In this document: piece after piece, positions 42,432-47,467 of the stretch
Position numbering within the stretch: the first letter of the stretch is position 1
Layout of the letters: each line of letters opens with the position of its first letter
Assembly (NCBI GenBank): GCA_903858275.1
Contig: CAIOIC010000028.1
Location: 45,706 to 93,172 of the forward strand
Length of the DNA: 47,467 nt
Direction: 5' to 3'
DNA from: an uncultured Verrucomicrobia subdivision 3 bacterium
GTDB taxonomy: Bacteria > Verrucomicrobiota > Verrucomicrobiia > Limisphaerales > UBA11358
Notes under the pieces: model-generated
Database searches by the model: none
Told to the model about the DNA's origin: nothing
Seen by the model: the letters and a program-made list of their open reading frames with translations, nothing else
Position numbers and translations under genes: made by a program

Positions 42432-43157
42432 TTATGGAACCTTGAGCGCACGCACCTTGATGTTGCGGAAGGAAACCGAACCGTGATCACCTTGCAGCGC
42501 GAGATAGCCGACATTGGATTTGGCAAAGAGCGGCATCTTCGCGAATTTGGTCTTCGCCACGCGGCTGTTGAAATCCTCGCTGCCGAGGACGTATTCAAAA
42601 TATTTAACGCCGTTGATTTCATGCACGCATTTCTCCGGTGAGATGAGCAGGCGGACGTGGTTCCATTCGCCGACCGGTTTCGTGGCATCGAGTATTTGGC
42701 CGGTCTTCGGGTCCACCGGCGGTTGATACAGACCGTAAAGCCAGCCGCAACGCTGTTTGTCCGCCGCCTTGACGTTGTCCTCCAGTTGAAATTCCGGGCC
42801 GGTCGCCCACGCTGCGTTGCCCTCGTCGGTCACGTGATACATGATGCCGCTGTTGCCGGCTTCTGAGATGTTGTAATCCAGTTGCAGTTCGAACCAGCCG
42901 AACTGGTTCGAGTTGACGATATCGCCGGCATTGTGCGGGTCAACGCAGACCAGCATGTCGTCTTTCACCTGCCAGCCGGGGCGCACGCCCTCCTTTTTGA
43001 AATTGTGCCAGCCGCTTAAGTCTTTGCCGTTGAACAGCAGTTGCCAGCCGTCGGTTTTTTCCTTGGCGGAGAGAGTATTGGCTTCTCCCGCCGCCGCGAG
43101 TTGAACGGTGGAAGTGATGGTGAGCGCCAGTAATAGCGGCAAAATACGTTGGTTCAT
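42432..43157 (-). CDS. Exported DUF1080 (3-keto-disaccharide hydrolase) protein
   Basis: A 241-residue protein with a signal peptide (MNQRILPLLLALTITSTVQLAAAGE). The domain begins DGWQLLFNGKDLSGWHN, the hallmark of DUF1080, then YNISEAGNSGIMYHVTDEG, GPEFQLEDN, EWNHVRLLI and GYLALQGDHGSVSFRNIKVR. Members are jelly-roll proteins linked to 3-keto-glucoside hydrolysis or glycan binding. Such proteins are greatly expanded in Verrucomicrobiota and Planctomycetota. The frame is open upstream to 43196, but the signal peptide sets the start. Confidence 0.85.
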   Translation of the reverse strand: MNQRILPLLLALTITSTVQLAAAGEANTLSAKEKTDGWQLLFNGKDLSGWHNFKKEGVRPGWQVKDDMLVCVDPHNAGDIVNSNQFGWFELQLDYNISEAGNSGIMYHVTDEGNAAWATGPEFQLEDNVKAADKQRCGWLYGLYQPPVDPKTGQILDATKPVGEWNHVRLLISPEKCVHEINGVKYFEYVLGSEDFNSRVAKTKFAKMPLFAKSNVGYLALQGDHGSVSFRNIKVRALKVP

Positions 43158-43283
43158 GCCCAACAAATACGGCATCCAGCACAACGCGCCAATCAAAATA
43201 TCTTTGGGCCGTCAGCGCAAAGTTACGGCGTTTTCGCTGGAACGTGGAAATCAGTTTTGGCACTTTTCACCCGCTTTTAATAC

Positions 43284-43724
43284 ATGCGACGCGAAGATTT
43301 ACAGCACGCCCTCGGTGAAATCCGGGCGGTGTATGCGGAACTGGCGAAGCGGCCTTTGGCGCGCTCTTGCCAGGCGCGCACCGAATGCTGCCAGTTCCAG
43401 CTCACCGGGCTCACGCCGCAGCTCACCAAGGGCGAGGCGCTCGTCGCGGCCAAAGGTTTTCGCGCCACCGGCCGCAAGGAAATTCCCGAATCCGCCGATA
43501 GCGCCTGTCCGCTGCTCAAGCGTGAAACCGGCCGCTGCCTGATTTATGCCGACCGGCCGTTCGGCTGTCGCACGCACTTTTGTGCTCCGGCGGGCGGTCC
43601 TTATGCCCGCAAAGAAGTTCTCGATTTAATTCGCCGCCTGGAAGAAGTGGACCGAAGGCTGGGCGGCGACGGCCCGCGCAAGATTCAATCCGCCGTTGAG
43701 AACGCGTTGGCCGAAATCAATTGA
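43284..43724 (+). CDS. YkgJ-type cysteine cluster protein
   Basis: A 146-residue protein with the zinc/iron-cluster cysteines of the YkgJ (CxxCxxCC) family: SCQARTECCQFQ near residue 29-40, ACPLL, GRCLIYADRPFGCRTHFC. The role is unknown; it may bind a metal cluster. It is convergent with engB, with only 4 bp between the stop codons. Confidence 0.8.
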   Translation: MRREDLQHALGEIRAVYAELAKRPLARSCQARTECCQFQLTGLTPQLTKGEALVAAKGFRATGRKEIPESADSACPLLKRETGRCLIYADRPFGCRTHFCAPAGGPYARKEVLDLIRRLEEVDRRLGGDGPRKIQSAVENALAEIN

Positions 43725-43728
43725 ACCA

Positions 43729-44460
43729 TCACCAGGGACGGGCGCTCTTGAGCTGCTTTTTTGTGTGCGGATTTTTTTCACGTCCCGCGCGCACCTGGAT
43801 GCGGAACGGCGGTTCGATTTCCGGTGGGAGCGGCGCGGCGGTCGGCTTGGGTTCATCCACGGCCGGGCCGGCGTCAACAATCTTTCCGATGACGCCCAGC
43901 AGCTCGCTCCGGCCGTGTCCGGTTTCGGATGAGCATTGGAAAGTCTCCGGCAACTGCTCAAACCAGACCGCGATGCGCTCCGTGAAAACCTTGATGTTTG
44001 CCGCCACTGCTTCCGGCGTGCCGCGATCCGTCTTGGTGAAGATGATCACGAACGGCAGCGCGTGGCTCGCGAGCCATTGCACAAACTCCAGATCAATCGG
44101 CTGCGGTTCCAGGCCGGAATCAATCAGCAGAAACACGCAGCACAGATTCGGCCGGTGCTTGATGTAATTGGCCGCCGCGCGATTGAATTGCGAGACGTGT
44201 TTCCGCGAGCCCTCCGCGTAGCCGTAGCCCGGCAAGTCCACCAGCCGCCAGGTCTTGTCCACCGTGAAGAAGTTGATGAGCTTGGTGAAACCCGGCGTGG
44301 GCGAGACGCGCGCCAGCCCGTCTTTGCCCGCGAGCATGTTCAGCAGCGACGATTTGCCCACGTTCGAGCGGCCGATGAAGGCGAACTCCGGCAGCGACTC
44401 GTCCGGGCACGCCGCCAGATCCGGCGCGCTGCTATGAAAGATGGCGGATGAAATGTTCAC
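43729..44460 (-). CDS. engB: Ribosome-biogenesis GTPase EngB (YsxC/YihA)
   Basis: GTPase of 50S assembly. From the GTG at 44460 the protein starts VNISSAIFHSSAPDL, matching the family; a longer frame reaches 44592 but is outside it. GTPase motifs: G1 GRSNVGKSS, G2/T in SPTPGFTKLINFF, G3 DLPGYG, G4 FTKTD. The C-terminal 35 residues are a Pro-rich, basic tail not found in E. coli. Total length is 243. Confidence 0.88.
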   Translation of the reverse strand: MNISSAIFHSSAPDLAACPDESLPEFAFIGRSNVGKSSLLNMLAGKDGLARVSPTPGFTKLINFFTVDKTWRLVDLPGYGYAEGSRKHVSQFNRAAANYIKHRPNLCCVFLLIDSGLEPQPIDLEFVQWLASHALPFVIIFTKTDRGTPEAVAANIKVFTERIAVWFEQLPETFQCSSETGHGRSELLGVIGKIVDAGPAVDEPKPTAAPLPPEIEPPFRIQVRAGREKNPHTKKQLKSARPW

Positions 44461-44561
44461 GATAAAAAACCGGCGGTGATGATGGCAGAAAATATCTTTT
44501 GCCGATATAACCAAATTTGCTGTGCCCGCAGGGCGGCTGGCGAATCTTTCAGCCAAATAAA

Positions 44562-44600
44562 AACGGGAGGGAAGCGCCCGGGACAGCTTCACCTCCCGTT
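44562..44600 (-). terminator. Rho-independent terminator of the phosphofructokinase gene
   Basis: Arms AACGGGAGG (44562-44570) and CCTCCCGTT (44592-44600) with inner GAAGC/GCTTC give a 14-bp stem with a one-base bulge. On the minus strand it is followed by a T-run (the complement of AAATAAAA before 44562). Confidence 0.85.
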
Positions 44601-44617
44601 GAAATCGCGGAGCGCGA

Positions 44618-45850
44618 TCAGTGCTTCACTTCCACGGCCTTGCCCGTCGGCTGGCCGATTTCCTTGAGCAGCTTCACAAACCACTTGGTTTTGATGTTGA
44701 ACGGCTTCCCGCCCTTGATGCGCTCAAATTCGATCGCGCGCAGCACGTTGCCGCGTTCTTCATCTTCGCCCACCACGCCGCCTTTGCCGGCGAAGGCGCA
44801 GGCAACGGCCTTGATGGCGCAGCGCTGGATGAGCTTGCGGTCGGCGGCATTCGCGGCGGCCGCGCGGCTGTAATAACCGCTCTTCTGCACGAGCGTTTTT
44901 TCCGCGCCGAGCAGTTCGGCGAATTGTTTTGAAAACCACGCGCCGACGTTGACCTTGTCCAAACGAACATGGCCGAACGCGTCGCGCGGGACTTCTTCGC
45001 CGCGGCTTTCGATTTGCTTGACGATGTCCGCCACGCACGCGCCTTCGGAGATGAACAGGTTCACGCAATCGTGCTTGTCCATGATTTTGCGCAGGCGCGC
45101 GGCCTCGGCCTTGATGTTGAGCTCCATCTCGGGAATGTAGATGCCGTGGACTTCGCGGCGTTGGTGGCTCAAGCCCAGCTCCGGCACAAAGTTCATTTCT
45201 GCCGTCAGCTTGTGATATTCGACGGCGGTGGCCGCCGTCAGCCAGCCGCAATTGCGCCCCATGACTTCATGGATGATGAGCATGCGCGGATTCGCGTTGT
45301 GCTCGGAAACGACATTGGCGAAATAATGCGCGCCCTCTTCGGCCGCCGTCCACGCGCCGAGGCTCTGGCGGATTGGAATCACGTCATTGTCAATCGTCTT
45401 GGGCATGCCGACGACCGTGAGATCGTAATTGTTATTTTTGAGAAATTTCGCGAGGTCGGCCGCGGCGGTGTTGGTGTCGTCGCCGCCGATGGTGTGCAGC
45501 ACGTCCACCCCGTCCTTGATGAGTTGGTCGGCCGCGACCTGCTGCGGGTCCTGGCCTTCCTTCACCAGCCCGCGCTTCACGCAATCTTTCACATTTGTCA
45601 GCTTCACGCGGCTGTTGCCGATGGGGCTGCCGCCGTGCTCGACGAGCGCCTTCCAGTTTTTGCGCGCCTGGGCCGTCACCTTGAGGCTCTTGCCCTGCAG
45701 TAGGCCCATGTAGCCGTTCACGTAGCAGATGATCTCCACCTTCGGCGCCTTGCGTGTGTAGGTTTCGATGAGGTAACCAATCGACGCGCTCAAACACGGG
45801 GCGAGACCGCCGGCGGTCAGGATTCCAACTTTCTTAATATTTTTACTCAT
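44618..45850 (-). CDS. pfp: Pyrophosphate-dependent 6-phosphofructokinase
   Basis: Cytosolic enzyme that phosphorylates fructose 6-phosphate. GGDDTN (122-127) and PKTIDND (150-156) have the Asp and Lys that mark PPi use; the ATP enzymes have GGDGS and PGTIDND. HEVMGRNCGWL (194-204) is the sugar-binding part. At 410 residues it has the length of the type II PPi enzymes. Reversible, so it serves glycolysis and gluconeogenesis. It has its own terminator downstream (44562-44600). Confidence 0.92.
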   Translation of the reverse strand: MSKNIKKVGILTAGGLAPCLSASIGYLIETYTRKAPKVEIICYVNGYMGLLQGKSLKVTAQARKNWKALVEHGGSPIGNSRVKLTNVKDCVKRGLVKEGQDPQQVAADQLIKDGVDVLHTIGGDDTNTAAADLAKFLKNNNYDLTVVGMPKTIDNDVIPIRQSLGAWTAAEEGAHYFANVVSEHNANPRMLIIHEVMGRNCGWLTAATAVEYHKLTAEMNFVPELGLSHQRREVHGIYIPEMELNIKAEAARLRKIMDKHDCVNLFISEGACVADIVKQIESRGEEVPRDAFGHVRLDKVNVGAWFSKQFAELLGAEKTLVQKSGYYSRAAAANAADRKLIQRCAIKAVACAFAGKGGVVGEDEERGNVLRAIEFERIKGGKPFNIKTKWFVKLLKEIGQPTGKAVEVKH

Positions 45851-46106
45851 AAATAATTTTTGGAGGTGAATTTTCCAATTGCGGAAAAGCTCCTTGGGCT
45901 AATGATGCGACAAAGGCAGATTAAGCTCAACTTCAAATCCAATTTCCGCCGCACTTGAAACCCGAAAGCCGCGAAAAACACCGGCGGCAATGAGGGGCCG
46001 CGGTTGGCTGCCAAGATTTTGCTTCTGCCAAAGTTGCGATCACTCAGCCGCAGTCCCCGCTCGCGCTGTAACCCAATTGTAACTTTTTTGGCACAGTCGT
46101 CCGACC

Positions 46107-46112
46107 TATACT
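46107..46112 (+). promoter_or_regulatory. Candidate -10 box for the cyclic-nucleotide-binding gene
   Basis: TATACT lies 7 nt before the ATG at 46120, so the mRNA would be leaderless. The -35 region is only a T-run (46084-46089), so the call is weak. Confidence 0.3.
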
Positions 46113-46119
46113 GCAGCCT

Positions 46120-46485
46120 ATGAATCCGGCTGATTTGTTTGCCCACGAAGAAACCCCCGTCATCCTCGCGGCGGGTGAGACGCTGTTCCATGCCGGCGCC
46201 GCCGCCGACGCCATGTTTATTCTCCTCGAAGGTTCGCTCCAGATTTTGGTCGGCGACAAGGTCGTGGAGAACTCTGAGCGCGGCGCGATCGTTGGCGAAA
46301 TGGCGCTGGTGGATAATTCCGCGCGCGGTGCCACCGTCGTGGCGAGTGTCCCCAGCAAACTCGCCAAGGTGGATCAACGCCGCTTTCAGCGCCTCATCCA
46401 GCAAAATCCCTTTTTTGCCACCCACGTCATGAAAGTGCTCGTGGACCGTATCCGCTCGATGAACAAACTCCTCGCTGCCGGCTGA
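46120..46485 (+). CDS. Stand-alone cyclic nucleotide-binding domain protein
   Basis: A 121-residue protein consisting only of the Crp-type beta-roll (LAAGETLFHAGAAADAMFILLEGSLQIL, then ERGAIVGEMALVDNSARGATVVAS, the phosphate-binding cassette with GEMAL and an Arg in SARGAT). There is no helix-turn-helix, so it is a sensor or a partner protein and not a transcription factor. The 268 bp upstream (45851-46119) hold only the weak promoter. Confidence 0.85.
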   Translation: MNPADLFAHEETPVILAAGETLFHAGAAADAMFILLEGSLQILVGDKVVENSERGAIVGEMALVDNSARGATVVASVPSKLAKVDQRRFQRLIQQNPFFATHVMKVLVDRIRSMNKLLAAG

Positions 46486-46593
46486 ATCAGCCAAAGTCAC
46501 GGATGCCAGTCCGGTAGGTTTACAGAGTTATGGTTGGCCGCCTGCGTAAGCCACAGTTGCTGGAGTCGCAGAGTAGGCTAGAGTGTCAGTGCT

Positions 46594-47467
46594 TTGAAAA
46601 TTCTCATCACCGGTGCCAACGGTTACATCGGCCGGCGGCTCATTCCGGTTCTATTGGAACAGGGGCATGAACTGTTCTGCTGCGTTCGCGACAAGGCGCG
46701 CTTCGACTGGCACCGGCGCCACGGGCGCTTGCACACCCTCGAACTGGATTTTCTCAAAGTGGATTCGTCGGTGGTGTTTCCCAAAGACCTCGACGTCGCG
46801 TTCTACTTGATTCATTCGATGAACAGTGTCATCGGCGATTTTGCCGCGCCGGAGCGCCTGTCCGCCAACCGTTTCTGCGAGCTGCTGGAGCCGACCCGTT
46901 GCCGGCAGATTGTCTATCTCAGCGGCATCGTGAATGAGAAAAATCTCTCCGCGCATCTCTCGTCCCGGCTGGCGGTTGAGCAAATTTTGCGGTCCGGCCG
47001 GATTCCCTGCACCGTTTTGCGCGCCGGTATTGTGGTGGGTTCCGGCAGCGCCTCGTTTGAAATCATCCGCGACCTCGTGGAAAAACTGCCGGTGATGATC
47101 GCGCCCAAATGGCTGCAGACGCGCGGCCAGCCCATCGCCGTCCGCAACGTCATCCAGTTCCTCGTCGGCGTGATGCTCCGGGAAGATACGTTTAACCGGG
47201 GCTTCGACATCGGCGGCCCCGGGGTTCTGAACTACCGGCAGATGCTCACGCAATTCGCCGCCGTGCGTGGCCTGCGGCGGCTCATCATCACCGTGCCGGT
47301 CATGACGCCGCGCCTTTCCTCCTACTGGCTTTACTTCATCACCTCCACCTCCTTCGCGCTGGCGGCTAATCTCGTGGACAGCATGAAGATCGACACCATC
47401 CCGCGCAAAAACGATCTCGCCGAACAACTCGGCATCACACTCCTCTCCTATCGACAGGCCGTGGAAC
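46594..47467 (+). CDS. SDR-type NAD(P)-binding protein (truncated by the window edge)
   Basis: The frame starts at TTG 46594 as KILITGANGYIGRRLIPVL, the Rossmann GxNGxxG of atypical extended SDR/NAD(P)H-binding proteins (YbjT/NDUFA9 type), after a stop at 46579. The following AFYLIHSMNS, IVYLSGIV, LRAGIVVGSGS and VRNVIQFLVG fit that group. At least 291 codons are present and the end is outside the window. Its role is unknown (quinone or ubiquinol assembly proteins are among the relatives). The start is a TTG with no ribosome site. Confidence 0.75.
   Translation, partial: MKILITGANGYIGRRLIPVLLEQGHELFCCVRDKARFDWHRRHGRLHTLELDFLKVDSSVVFPKDLDVAFYLIHSMNSVIGDFAAPERLSANRFCELLEPTRCRQIVYLSGIVNEKNLSAHLSSRLAVEQILRSGRIPCTVLRAGIVVGSGSASFEIIRDLVEKLPVMIAPKWLQTRGQPIAVRNVIQFLVGVMLREDTFNRGFDIGGPGVLNYRQMLTQFAAVRGLRRLIITVPVMTPRLSSYWLYFITSTSFALAANLVDSMKIDTIPRKNDLAEQLGITLLSYRQAVE

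Noticed and set aside
46084..46112. TTGGCAC before the cyclic-nucleotide-binding gene as a sigma-54 promoter
   Set aside because: The -12 GC element is absent at the required distance; only the weak -10 box is kept.

Overview
The window reads as a piece of a GC-rich bacterial chromosome, most likely from the Verrucomicrobiota (Pedosphaera/Limisphaerales-like). Clues are a PEP-CTERM exosortase substrate, many secreted glycan-active proteins (GH78 and GH106 alpha-L-rhamnosidases, DUF1080-type proteins, a carbohydrate-binding glycosidase fragment), zinc-ribbon/membrane proteins, a pyrophosphate-type phosphofructokinase and a Bacteroidetes-like ParE/ParC pair. The assignment rests on gene content; no rRNA or tRNA gene was seen. 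Genes are densely packed on both strands, and very few have a Shine-Dalgarno sequence.

Layout. 0-9.7 kb: end of a glycosidase-like protein, parE-parC (minus), gmhA plus a Tudor-like protein, a PEP-CTERM protein, a redoxin, a DEDD exonuclease domain protein and an OlsB/OlsA-like acyltransferase pair for acyl-amino-acid lipids. 9.7-13.2 kb: ribE and ribD, divergent from a POT peptide transporter. 13.2-14.0 kb: an AT-rich foreign-looking island with a zinc-ribbon remnant and an orphan gene. 14-22.4 kb: hisI, a TPR protein, secreted proteins, argH with a hotdog thioesterase, cinA, and a receiver/histidine-kinase protein ending at a strong bidirectional terminator. 22.4-32.7 kb: leuC (no leuD beside it), GH78, ROK kinase, dus, a large secreted metzincin-like protease, rsgA. 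32.67-32.88 kb: a 208-bp mini-transposon. 33-41 kb: esterase, miaA, ubiD-like decarboxylase, GH106, sulfide:quinone reductase-like flavoprotein. 41.3-47.5 kb: two paralogous Gly-rich EF-hand secreted proteins, a DUF1080 protein, YkgJ-type protein, engB, PPi-PFK, a stand-alone cyclic-nucleotide-binding domain and the start of an SDR protein.

Most striking structure: (1) immediately after the rsgA stop codon lies a 208-bp element with TGT...ACA ends and five copies of a 19-bp site (consensus GACAATAAAGTTTGTAACT), two facing one way and three the other. This is the architecture and nearly the sequence of Tn7 TnsB-binding ends, with no transposase: a Tn7-like MITE. (2) Housekeeping genes carry in-frame palindromic insertions: two related copies in ribD, a different nested palindrome in cinA, and a heptamer tandem repeat in ribD, recalling the protein-coding palindromic elements of Rickettsia.

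Metabolic themes are extracellular glycan breakdown (rhamnose-containing polymers, esterified side chains, sugar phosphorylation, PPi glycolysis), riboflavin, arginine, leucine and histidine synthesis steps, and envelope lipid or heptose synthesis. Coordinates of starts were moved inward from the longest frame where homology, signal peptides or promoters argued for it.
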